Assembly: GCF_000006945.2 (NCBI RefSeq)
Contig: NC_003197.2
Span: forward strand, 2,170,001-2,234,000
Reading direction: 5' to 3'
Length of the DNA stretch: 64,000 bases
Origin: Salmonella enterica subsp. enterica serovar Typhimurium str. LT2
GTDB taxonomy: Bacteria; Pseudomonadota; Gammaproteobacteria; Enterobacterales; Enterobacteriaceae
Below the pieces are notes generated by a model, which made no database searches, was not told the origin of the DNA, and worked only from the letters and a program-made list of their open reading frames with translations. Shown here one piece after another: positions 48,501-57,454 of the stretch. How positions within the stretch are numbered: position 1 is the stretch's first letter; each line of letters opens with the position of its first letter. A program made the position numbers and the translations under genes.

Positions 48501-48645
48501 TCGCCCGTTGGGGATCGCGATGGTAGGCGGCTTACTGGTCAGCCAGGTATTAACTCTGTTTACCACACCGGTGATTTATCTCCTGTTTGACCGCCTGTCG
48601 CTGTACGTGAAAAGTCGCTTTCCGCGCCATAAAGAGGAGGCGTAG
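45523..48645 (+). CDS. mdtB: RND multidrug efflux transporter MdtB
   Basis: Inner-membrane proton-driven exporter subunit, forming a heterotrimer with MdtC. Twelve membrane segments with two large periplasmic loops; the proton-relay acidic residues lie in [20 protein letters not shown] of TM4. 1040 residues is normal. Start overlaps the mdtA stop (TGATG); mdtC begins at the next base after its stop. Substrates known for the family include bile salts and novobiocin. Confidence 0.96.
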   Translation: [1040 protein letters not shown]

Positions 48646-51600
48646 ATGCGCTTTTTCGCCCTTTTCATCTACCGCCCGGTCGCCACCATTTTGATTGCCG
48701 CCGCCATTACGCTGTGCGGCATTCTGGGCTTTCGTCTGCTGCCGGTCGCCCCGCTGCCGCAGGTCGATTTCCCGGTGATTATGGTTAGCGCCTCGCTGCC
48801 GGGCGCCTCGCCGGAAACCATGGCTTCGTCGGTGGCGACGCCGTTGGAACGCTCTTTGGGACGCATTGCAGGCGTCAATGAAATGACCTCCAGCAGCTCG
48901 CTCGGCAGTACACGCATTATTCTCGAATTTAATTTCGATCGTGATATTAACGGCGCGGCGCGCGACGTGCAGGCCGCCATTAACGCCGCGCAAAGCTTGT
49001 TGCCAGGCGGAATGCCCAGCCGCCCGACTTATCGCAAGGCCAACCCGTCCGACGCGCCGATTATGATTTTAACGCTTACCTCGGAGAGCTGGTCACAGGG
49101 CAAACTGTATGATTTCGCCTCTACCCAACTGGCGCAAACCATCGCGCAAATTGACGGCGTCGGCGATGTTGACGTCGGCGGCAGCTCCCTGCCCGCAGTA
49201 CGTGTAGGCTTAAACCCGCAGGCGCTCTTTAACCAGGGCGTCTCGCTGGATGAGGTCCGCGAAGCGATCGACAGCGCCAACGTACGCCGACCGCAAGGCG
49301 CAATTGAAGATAGCGTCCACCGCTGGCAAATCCAGACCAACGACGAACTGAAAACCGCCGCCGAATATCAGCCGCTGATTATTCACTATAACAACGGCGC
49401 GGCGGTACGCCTGGGCGACGTCGCCAGCGTCACCGACTCGGTGCAGGATGTCCGTAACGCCGGGATGACGAACGCTAAACCCGCTATTTTGTTGATGATC
49501 CGCAAGCTGCCGGAGGCCAATATTATTCAGACGGTCGACGGCATCCGGGCAAAACTGCCGGAACTGCGGGCAATGATCCCCGCCGCTATCGATTTACAAA
49601 TCGCCCAGGATCGTTCGCCGACGATTCGCGCATCGCTGCAAGAGGTAGAAGAGACACTGGCTATCTCTGTTGCGCTGGTGATCCTGGTGGTGTTTTTATT
49701 CCTGCGCTCCGGGCGCGCCACGCTAATTCCCGCCGTCGCCGTTCCCGTTTCGCTCATCGGCACCTTCGCCGCCATGTATCTGTGCGGCTTCAGCCTCAAC
49801 AATCTGTCGCTGATGGCGCTGACTATCGCGACCGGATTTGTCGTTGATGATGCCATTGTGGTGCTGGAAAATATCGCCCGCCATCTGGAGGCGGGAATGA
49901 AACCTTTGCAGGCGGCATTACAGGGTACGCGAGAAGTTGGGTTTACGGTCATCTCCATGAGTCTGTCGCTGGTGGCGGTATTTCTGCCGCTGCTGTTAAT
50001 GGGCGGCCTGCCAGGACGATTATTACGGGAATTCGCCGTTACCCTCTCGGTGGCGATTGGCATTTCGCTGGTGGTCTCGCTCACGCTGACGCCGATGATG
50101 TGCGGCTGGATGCTTAAATCAAGCAAACCGCGCACCCAACCGCGTAAACGGGGCGTTGGCCGTCTGCTGGTCGCCTTGCAACAGGGTTACGGCACGTCAT
50201 TAAAATGGGTGCTTAACCATACGCGTCTTGTCGGTGTGGTTTTTCTTGGCACCGTTGCGCTGAACATCTGGCTTTATATCGCCATCCCTAAAACATTCTT
50301 TCCGGAGCAGGACACCGGCGTGTTGATGGGCGGTATTCAGGCTGACCAAAGCATCTCTTTCCAGGCCATGCGCGGCAAGCTGCAGGATTTTATGAAAATT
50401 ATTCGCGACGATCCGGCGGTGAATAATGTCACTGGTTTTACCGGCGGATCGAGGGTGAATAGCGGCATGATGTTTATTACGCTGAAGCCGCGCGGCGAAC
50501 GCAAAGAGACGGCGCAGCAAATCATTGATCGACTGCGGGTCAAACTGGCAAAAGAACCTGGCGCCAGGCTGTTTCTGATGGCGGTACAGGATATTCGCGT
50601 CGGCGGGCGGCAGGCTAACGCCAGTTACCAATATACGTTGCTGTCTGACTCTCTGGCGGCGCTGCGCGAATGGGAGCCGAAAATACGCAAAGCGCTCTCG
50701 GCCCTGCCGCAACTGGCGGACGTAAACTCCGACCAGCAGGATAACGGCGCGGAGATGAACCTTATCTACGACCGCGACACCATGTCACGGCTGGGTATTG
50801 ATGTTCAGGCCGCAAACAGTCTGTTAAATAATGCTTTCGGCCAGCGGCAAATTTCCACCATTTATCAGCCGATGAACCAGTATAAAGTGGTGATGGAAGT
50901 CGATCCGCGCTATAGCCAGGATATCAGCGCGCTGGAGAAAATGTTCGTTATCAACCGTGACGGAAAAGCGATTCCCCTCTCTTATTTCGCCCAATGGCGG
51001 CCCGCCAATGCGCCGCTGTCGGTGAACCATCAGGGACTTTCCGCGGCGTCCACGATTGCCTTTAACCTGCCGACCGGCACATCGTTATCGCAGGCGACAG
51101 AGGCCATTAATCGCACCATGACGCAGCTTGGCGTCCCCTCGACGGTACGCGGCAGTTTTTCCGGAACGGCGCAAGTCTTCCAGCAGACCATGAATTCACA
51201 GCTTATTTTGATAGTGGCGGCGATCGCTACCGTCTACATTGTGCTGGGGATACTGTACGAAAGCTACGTCCATCCACTGACCATTCTCTCTACTCTGCCA
51301 TCGGCGGGCGTTGGGGCGCTTCTGGCGCTGGAACTCTTCAATGCCCCTTTCAGCCTAATCGCCCTGATAGGGATCATGCTATTAATTGGCATTGTGAAGA
51401 AAAACGCCATTATGATGGTCGATTTTGCGCTTGAAGCGCAACGAAGCGGCGGCCTGACGCCGGAACAAGCCATTTTCCAGGCCTGCTTGTTACGCTTCCG
51501 TCCAATAATGATGACCACGCTGGCGGCGCTGTTCGGCGCACTGCCATTGGTGTTATCTGGCGGAGACGGTTCGGAATTACGGCAGCCGCTGGGGATAACC

Positions 51601-51726
51601 ATTGTCGGCGGTTTGGTCATGAGCCAGCTCCTGACGCTCTATACCACGCCGGTGGTGTACCTCTTTTTCGATCGTCTGCGGCTACGTTTTTCGCGTAAAA
51701 ATAGCAAACCGGTAGTAGAGATATGA
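48646..51726 (+). CDS. mdtC: RND multidrug efflux transporter MdtC
   Basis: Partner of MdtB in the same RND pump, 1026 residues, with the same layout of twelve membrane segments. [20 protein letters not shown] repeats the TM4 aspartate pair, and the N-terminal [20 protein letters not shown] is the first helix. The close similarity of mdtB and mdtC shows an old tandem duplication. Overlaps mdtD by 4 nt. Confidence 0.96.
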   Translation: [1026 protein letters not shown]

Positions 51727-53135
51727 CAGAACTTCCTGACAACACCCGCTGGCAACTCTGGATTGTGGCATTCGGCTTTTTTATGCAGTCGCTGGATACC
51801 ACCATCGTCAACACTGCGCTGCCCTCCATGGCGAAAAGCCTGGGGGAAAGCCCGCTGCATATGCACATGGTAGTGGTGTCATATGTTCTTACCGTCGCCG
51901 TAATGCTCCCCGCCAGCGGCTGGCTGGCAGATAAAATCGGCGTGCGTAATATCTTCTTTGCCGCCATTGTGCTGTTCACGCTGGGTTCGCTGTTTTGCGC
52001 CCTCTCCGGCACGCTTAATCAACTGGTATTAGCGCGGGTTTTACAAGGCGTAGGCGGCGCGATGATGGTGCCGGTCGGACGCCTGACGGTCATGAAAATC
52101 GTGCCGCGCGCGCAATATATGGCGGCGATGACCTTCGTCACCCTACCGGGACAGATCGGGCCGTTACTCGGCCCCGCGCTGGGCGGGGTGCTGGTGGAAT
52201 ATGCTTCATGGCACTGGATCTTTCTGATCAATATCCCGGTGGGAATTGTCGGCGCTATGGCGACCTTTATGCTGATGCCAAACTACATCATAGAGACCCG
52301 GCGCTTTGATCTGCCGGGGTTCCTGCTGTTAGCTATCGGCATGGCGGTACTCACGCTGGCGCTGGACGGTAGTAAAAGCATGGGGATTTCGCCCTGGACA
52401 TTAGCCGGACTTGCTGCGGGTGGCGCGGCAGCCATTCTGCTCTATCTCTTCCATGCCAAAAAAAACTCAGGCGCGTTATTCAGCCTGCGATTGTTCCGCA
52501 CGCCCACGTTTTCACTAGGGTTGCTGGGCAGTTTTGCCGGGCGTATCGGCAGCGGTATGCTGCCGTTTATGACGCCGGTCTTTTTGCAAATTGGTCTTGG
52601 TTTTTCACCGTTTCATGCCGGTTTGATGATGATCCCCATGGTGCTGGGCAGCATGGGAATGAAGCGGATTGTGGTGCAGATAGTTAACCGTTTTGGCTAT
52701 CGTCGGGTTCTGGTAGCGACCACGCTCGGACTGGCATTGGTTAGCCTGTTGTTTATGTCGGTCGCGCTGCTCGGCTGGTATTATCTCCTGCCGCTGGTAC
52801 TGCTTTTGCAGGGAATGGTGAACTCGGCGCGCTTTTCTTCCATGAACACCTTAACGCTAAAAGACCTTCCCGATACGCTGGCCAGCAGCGGCAATAGCTT
52901 ATTATCGATGATTATGCAGCTCTCGATGAGTATCGGCGTCACTATTGCCGGGATGCTGCTGGGTATGTTTGGCCAACAGCATATCGGGATAGACAGTAGC
53001 GCCACACATCACGTCTTTATGTACACCTGGTTATGTATGGCGGTTATTATCGCGCTACCGGCGATAATTTTTGCCCGCGTGCCGAACGATACACAGCAAA
53101 ACATGGTCATTTCACGGCGTAAAAGGAGCCTGTAA
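51723..53135 (+). CDS. mdtD: Major facilitator transporter MdtD
   Basis: MFS drug:proton antiporter (DHA2-type) with about 14 membrane segments in 470 residues. Typical motifs are FGFFMQSLDTTIVNTALPSM in TM1, GWLADKIGVRN (motif A) and the antiporter motif region around GQIGPLLGPALGGVL. It is not needed for MdtABC function in E. coli, and iron-citrate export has been proposed for it. Its stop overlaps the baeS ATG (TAATG). Confidence 0.94.
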   Translation: MTELPDNTRWQLWIVAFGFFMQSLDTTIVNTALPSMAKSLGESPLHMHMVVVSYVLTVAVMLPASGWLADKIGVRNIFFAAIVLFTLGSLFCALSGTLNQLVLARVLQGVGGAMMVPVGRLTVMKIVPRAQYMAAMTFVTLPGQIGPLLGPALGGVLVEYASWHWIFLINIPVGIVGAMATFMLMPNYIIETRRFDLPGFLLLAIGMAVLTLALDGSKSMGISPWTLAGLAAGGAAAILLYLFHAKKNSGALFSLRLFRTPTFSLGLLGSFAGRIGSGMLPFMTPVFLQIGLGFSPFHAGLMMIPMVLGSMGMKRIVVQIVNRFGYRRVLVATTLGLALVSLLFMSVALLGWYYLLPLVLLLQGMVNSARFSSMNTLTLKDLPDTLASSGNSLLSMIMQLSMSIGVTIAGMLLGMFGQQHIGIDSSATHHVFMYTWLCMAVIIALPAIIFARVPNDTQQNMVISRRKRSL

Positions 53136-54538
53136 TGAAAGTCTGGCGGCCCGGAATCACCGGCAAGCTGTTTCTGGCGATCTTCGCCACCTGCATCGTG
53201 CTGCTGATCAGTATGCATTGGGCCGTGCGCGTCAGTTTTGAACGCGGATTTATTGACTATATCAAACACGGCAACGAGCAGCGGCTACAAATGCTGGGCG
53301 ATGCGCTGGGCGACCAGTACCAGCAACACGGCAACTGGCGTTTTTTACGCAACAACGATCGCTTCGTTTTCCAGATTTTGCGTTCATTTGAGCATGACAA
53401 CGACCGCGATAAACCCGGCCCCGGTATGCCGCCGCACGGTTGGCGCACCCAATTCTGGGTCGTCGATCAAAATGGCCGGGTACTGGTCGGCCCACGCGGT
53501 CCGGTGCCGCATGACGGTACTCGCCGTCCCATTCTGGTCAATGACGTCGAAGTCGGCGCGATTATCGCCTCTCCTGTCGAGCGGCTGACGCGCAATACGG
53601 ATATTAATTTTGATATGCAGCAGCGGCGCGCCAGTTGGATGATCGTGGCGTTATCAACGTTGCTGGCCGCGCTGGCGACATTTTTGCTGGCGCGTGGCCT
53701 GCTCGCCCCGGTCAAACGGTTGGTCGAAGGTACGCACAGACTGGCGGCGGGGGATTTTACCACGCGCGTGACTCCAACCAGCGCTGATGAGCTGGGAAAA
53801 CTGGCGCAGGACTTTAACCAGCTTGCCAGCACGCTGGAAAAAAACCAGCAGATGCGCCGCGACTTTATGGCGGATATTTCCCACGAACTGCGCACGCCGC
53901 TGGCGGTATTGCGCGGCGAACTTGAAGCCATTCAGGATGGCGTTCGCCAGTTCACGCCAGAATCGGTTACCTCGCTACAGGCGGAAGTCGGTACGCTTAC
54001 CAAACTGGTTGACGACCTGCATCAGCTGTCGTTGTCTGACGAGGGCGCGCTGGCTTACCAAAAAACGACCGTCGATCTTGTTCCCCTGTTGGAAGTCGCT
54101 GGCGGCGCGTTCAGAGAGCGCTTTACCAGCCGGGGGCTAACGCTACATTACGCGTTGCCGGATAGTATGACCGTCTTCGGCGACCCGGATCGCCTGATGC
54201 AACTGTTTAATAATCTACTGGAAAACAGTCTGCGCTACACCGACAGCGGCGGCGGCCTGCATATTTCCGCCGAACAACGCGACAAATCATTATTCCTGAC
54301 CTTTGCCGATTCTGCACCGGGCGTCAGCGATGAACAGTTACAAAAGCTTTTTGACCGTTTTTACCGCACGGAAGTGTCCCGTAACCGCGCCAGCGGCGGT
54401 TCTGGACTGGGGCTGGCAATATGCGTCAATATTGTACACGCGCATAACGGTCATCTTCACGCCGCTCATTCGCCTTTTGGCGGGGTTAGCATTACAGTAG
54501 AGTTACCGCTGGATCGCGATTTACAGAGAGAAGTATGA
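53135..54538 (+). CDS. baeS: Envelope-stress sensor histidine kinase BaeS
   Basis: Inner-membrane sensor for envelope stress (indole, flavonoids, zinc and others in E. coli). Membrane helices at about residues 11-31 and 168-188 enclose a ~135-residue periplasmic domain; a HAMP domain follows (about 188-242). Then HisKA with phospho-acceptor His250 in DISHELRTPLAVLRG, and HATPase with N box NNLLENSLRYTD and G2 box GSGLGLAIC. 467 residues. Overlaps baeR by 4 nt. Confidence 0.96.
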   Translation: MKVWRPGITGKLFLAIFATCIVLLISMHWAVRVSFERGFIDYIKHGNEQRLQMLGDALGDQYQQHGNWRFLRNNDRFVFQILRSFEHDNDRDKPGPGMPPHGWRTQFWVVDQNGRVLVGPRGPVPHDGTRRPILVNDVEVGAIIASPVERLTRNTDINFDMQQRRASWMIVALSTLLAALATFLLARGLLAPVKRLVEGTHRLAAGDFTTRVTPTSADELGKLAQDFNQLASTLEKNQQMRRDFMADISHELRTPLAVLRGELEAIQDGVRQFTPESVTSLQAEVGTLTKLVDDLHQLSLSDEGALAYQKTTVDLVPLLEVAGGAFRERFTSRGLTLHYALPDSMTVFGDPDRLMQLFNNLLENSLRYTDSGGGLHISAEQRDKSLFLTFADSAPGVSDEQLQKLFDRFYRTEVSRNRASGGSGLGLAICVNIVHAHNGHLHAAHSPFGGVSITVELPLDRDLQREV

Positions 54539-55257
54539 CTGAATTACCCATTGATGAAAACACGCCGCGCATTTTGATTGTTGAAGATGAACCCAAGCTG
54601 GGACAGCTGCTTATTGACTACTTACGCGCGGCGAGTTACGCCCCCACGCTCATCAATCATGGCGACAAGGTACTGCCGTATGTGCGTCAAACGCCGCCGG
54701 ATCTGATCCTGCTGGATCTGATGCTGCCGGGTACCGATGGTCTGACGCTATGCCGGGAGATTCGCCGTTTTTCCGACATCCCCATTGTGATGGTCACGGC
54801 CAAAATCGAAGAGATCGACCGGCTGCTTGGGCTGGAAATCGGCGCCGATGATTATATCTGTAAGCCTTACAGCCCGCGCGAAGTCGTGGCCCGCGTGAAA
54901 ACCATTTTGCGCCGCTGTAAACCGCAGCGCGAACTCCAGCAGCAGGATGCCGAAAGCCCGTTAATGATTGATGAAAGCCGCTTTCAGGCCTCCTGGTGTG
55001 GTAAAGCGCTGGATTTAACCCCCGCTGAATTCCGTCTGCTAAAAACCTTATCGCTTGAACCGGGTAAAGTTTTTTCCCGCGAGCAGTTGTTAAACCACCT
55101 CTACGACGACTACCGTGTGGTGACCGACCGTACCATCGACAGCCATATTAAAAACCTGCGCCGTAAACTGGAATCGCTGGATGCCGAACAGTCATTTATA
55201 CGCGCGGTCTACGGGGTGGGATATCGCTGGGAAGCGGATGCGTGTCGCCTGGTATAA
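54535..55257 (+). CDS. baeR: Envelope-stress response regulator BaeR
   Basis: OmpR/PhoB-type response regulator activating mdtABCD, acrD and others. Receiver domain with acidic pocket (VEDEP), phosphorylated Asp61 in LILLDLMLPGTDG and the switch lysine in CKPYSPRE; the winged-helix DNA-binding domain includes VVTDRTIDSHIKNLRRKL. 240 residues. Last gene of the mdtABCD-baeSR operon, so it auto-regulates. Confidence 0.96.
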   Translation: MTELPIDENTPRILIVEDEPKLGQLLIDYLRAASYAPTLINHGDKVLPYVRQTPPDLILLDLMLPGTDGLTLCREIRRFSDIPIVMVTAKIEEIDRLLGLEIGADDYICKPYSPREVVARVKTILRRCKPQRELQQQDAESPLMIDESRFQASWCGKALDLTPAEFRLLKTLSLEPGKVFSREQLLNHLYDDYRVVTDRTIDSHIKNLRRKLESLDAEQSFIRAVYGVGYRWEADACRLV

Positions 55258-55298
55258 TGATTATTGGCATAACAATAACAAGGTCGTAAGACGATATT

Positions 55299-55323
55299 TT
55301 CCGCCAACGCTATTCTGGCGGAA
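55299..55323 (+). terminator. Hairpin after baeR, possible terminator
   Basis: TTCCGCCA (55299-55306) pairs with TGGCGGAA (55316-55323) around a 9-nt loop, 42 nt past the baeR stop. Only TT follows on the plus strand, so as an intrinsic terminator it is weak; it may end the operon with other help. Confidence 0.45.
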
Positions 55324-55525
55324 TTAACACACTGCCCTCTTTCCTTTGGCCGAGCGGTATCCCGAAAACCACGACGAACGCGATCGGGGACAATAAATTA
55401 TTTGGCCGCTCTTTTTAGTTTACCGATATACTGTGAGTAGTTTTTTAAACTTATTGCGCATTAATTCATTAAGTGAATCTAAAAATACATAAACATAATA
55501 CCAGCTTAATTATACATGGATTTTT

Positions 55526-56728
55526 ATGACAGAAACGTCATCTCACCGCTATAAACCACGCAATATAATAAATGCGCCAAATGTAAAATCGTCTATTTTT
55601 TCCCGGAGCCAACAACGCGGCGACAGCGAAATTATCCAGCGCTGGTTAAGCAACCATTTTTATCGTTGGATCATTGGTGACTTTCCTCATGTTTATCCTG
55701 TGCGCTCCGTCGCCGATTATGCCGTTTATTTTAGCGCTGATGCAGAAATCCCCGCCTGGCTGGCGCCAAAGCTGGGTGGCGATGAGCGCTTTTACTACCT
55801 TAACGTTCAGCACCCGCAACTTGTGGCGATGGAAAGAGATTTAGTGGAATTTCTTTCGCGTCAGGAAGGAACGCGGCTGGAAACTAAACTACAGCGTATC
55901 AACTGCTTTACCGTGCTGGCAATGCGCGAAGCGGAGCATCAAAAAATGCAGCGCCTGCGTGAACAAGGTTGGTATCCCTCCAACAGCGAGGCGCTAAAAC
56001 CGGTGATGACGGTGAATAACGGCGTACTGGTTGAGCTTGATGCAACAAACCCCGGCCTGCGCAGTGAGATGGCGTATGAATCCTGGCATATGCAACACTG
56101 CGTCGGAGATTTTGATAATAAAGGCGCGCTTTCCGGCGGCTACGGCGATTACTACGCCCGGCAAATTGAACAACAGAAACTTCGCCTGTTCAGCCTGCGC
56201 GACGGCAATAATATTCCCCACGTTACAATAAGCCTGGTGGTTGGTAATAACGGCCTGAGCATTGATCAGATTAAAGGTAAGCAAAATCGCCATCCTATTA
56301 AGAAATATGCTAACGATGTTTTATCTCTGTTACGCCATCTGCAACCACTTCCTGAGCGCCACGCTGATTGCGAAGGGATGGGAATAGTTTATGAATTGAC
56401 GCCGGAATATTCAGGTTGGAAATTTATTACGCATATTCATGACCTCAATTTTCTGCTCAATGTGCTGCATGACAATTTTCACTTAATGGAACACTTCCCC
56501 ACTCCCCCGGTAGCTTTACAGTGGCTGCTGCTGCACAGCGCCCCGGAGGCGCTGCGCTACCTTCAGGTTGTTGATCCTAACGTGGCGACGGCTGCGGAAA
56601 TGCTGTTTCCGCAGCATGAATGGCATCCTACGCTTGCCGGGAAAAACACCAGTAGCGAACCTTTCGAAATTGAAAGCCTGACGCTACAAACCACGCGCTA
56701 CCTCCCTGTCATCAAGGAGGTGCAATAA
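55526..56728 (+). CDS. PcfJ-domain-like protein of unknown function
   Basis: 400-residue soluble protein. The C-terminal half carries the PcfJ-like pattern: WHMQHCVGDF at residues 187-196, a run of aromatic and basic residues, SLRDGNNIPHVTISL, and DQIKGKQNRHP at 247-257. PcfJ proteins occur on conjugative plasmids and phages, but their activity is not settled; the conserved His/Cys suggests a catalytic or metal site (inference). It is the first gene of a three-gene run; its TAA overlaps the ATG of the next gene. An AT-rich 268-nt gap lies upstream. No function can be given. Confidence 0.85.
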   Translation: MTETSSHRYKPRNIINAPNVKSSIFSRSQQRGDSEIIQRWLSNHFYRWIIGDFPHVYPVRSVADYAVYFSADAEIPAWLAPKLGGDERFYYLNVQHPQLVAMERDLVEFLSRQEGTRLETKLQRINCFTVLAMREAEHQKMQRLREQGWYPSNSEALKPVMTVNNGVLVELDATNPGLRSEMAYESWHMQHCVGDFDNKGALSGGYGDYYARQIEQQKLRLFSLRDGNNIPHVTISLVVGNNGLSIDQIKGKQNRHPIKKYANDVLSLLRHLQPLPERHADCEGMGIVYELTPEYSGWKFITHIHDLNFLLNVLHDNFHLMEHFPTPPVALQWLLLHSAPEALRYLQVVDPNVATAAEMLFPQHEWHPTLAGKNTSSEPFEIESLTLQTTRYLPVIKEVQ

Positions 56729-57444
56729 TGTTCTGGATTGTTCTTATTATTGCCGCCCTATTTTTTAGCTGGCGCAACTACAAAAAAAACAAACCGCTGA
56801 TTGCAGCCCGTATCGCCGAGGAGAAAGAAAAAGATCGCCTGAAAGACCTGCGTCGCGATACCCGACGGCGGCAATGGGCGCTGGCGCTAGCTGATATCCT
56901 CGCCCGGCGCAACGGGCTACCGATCAAAGGCGTTGAGCTGGTATTTAAACTTGACGATGACAAACGCCGCTATCTGGCGCAGCAGGTAAAAAAAGAGCTG
57001 GGCTTGAGCGAAAACCTCGACGGCGCGGCGTTACGCCACAAGGTCGAGGATATCTTACGCCGCTGGCCTGCGGGCATCGGCAGCTCGCCGCGCACGTTTT
57101 ATCATCATCTGGCGGCCCAGGGCCAGGTCCGCGACGCGCTGGCTTTCGACTGCATGCGCACCGCCTTTCTGACCCGCTGTATCGCCGGGCTCGGCTGGTG
57201 CGACGTACATCAGGCCTGGCTGGTGTTATTACTTAACGCCCAGCGCGCTCAGGACTGTTTTGATTCCTGGGAGGATTACGCCACCGCCTACGTTCGCGCC
57301 CGCCGGGTATGGCTCACGCTACGTGACACGCCAACAGCGCTTGCCGGACGGGATTTACAGGAAGCCACCCATTATCTGCAAGACCCTGTCAGCCGCTGGC
57401 GACAACTGCCGTGGAATGAATTCAAAATTTTCGAGCCGATTTAA
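56728..57444 (+). CDS. DUF1266-like protein with N-terminal membrane anchor
   Basis: 238 residues. One N-terminal membrane helix (about residues 2-16) is followed by a strongly basic, probably cytoplasmic helical stretch (about 20-55). The C-terminal half fits DUF1266: ALAFDCMRTAFLTRCIAGLG, then CDVHQAWLVLLLNAQRAQDC and a Trp/Arg-rich end. Start overlaps the preceding stop and is preceded by GGAGGTGC. E. coli DUF1266 proteins (YbeR, YbeU) sit beside J-domain and Hsp70 genes, but no function is known. Confidence 0.82.
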   Translation: MFWIVLIIAALFFSWRNYKKNKPLIAARIAEEKEKDRLKDLRRDTRRRQWALALADILARRNGLPIKGVELVFKLDDDKRRYLAQQVKKELGLSENLDGAALRHKVEDILRRWPAGIGSSPRTFYHHLAAQGQVRDALAFDCMRTAFLTRCIAGLGWCDVHQAWLVLLLNAQRAQDCFDSWEDYATAYVRARRVWLTLRDTPTALAGRDLQEATHYLQDPVSRWRQLPWNEFKIFEPI

Positions 57445-57454
57445 AGGACGCTTT

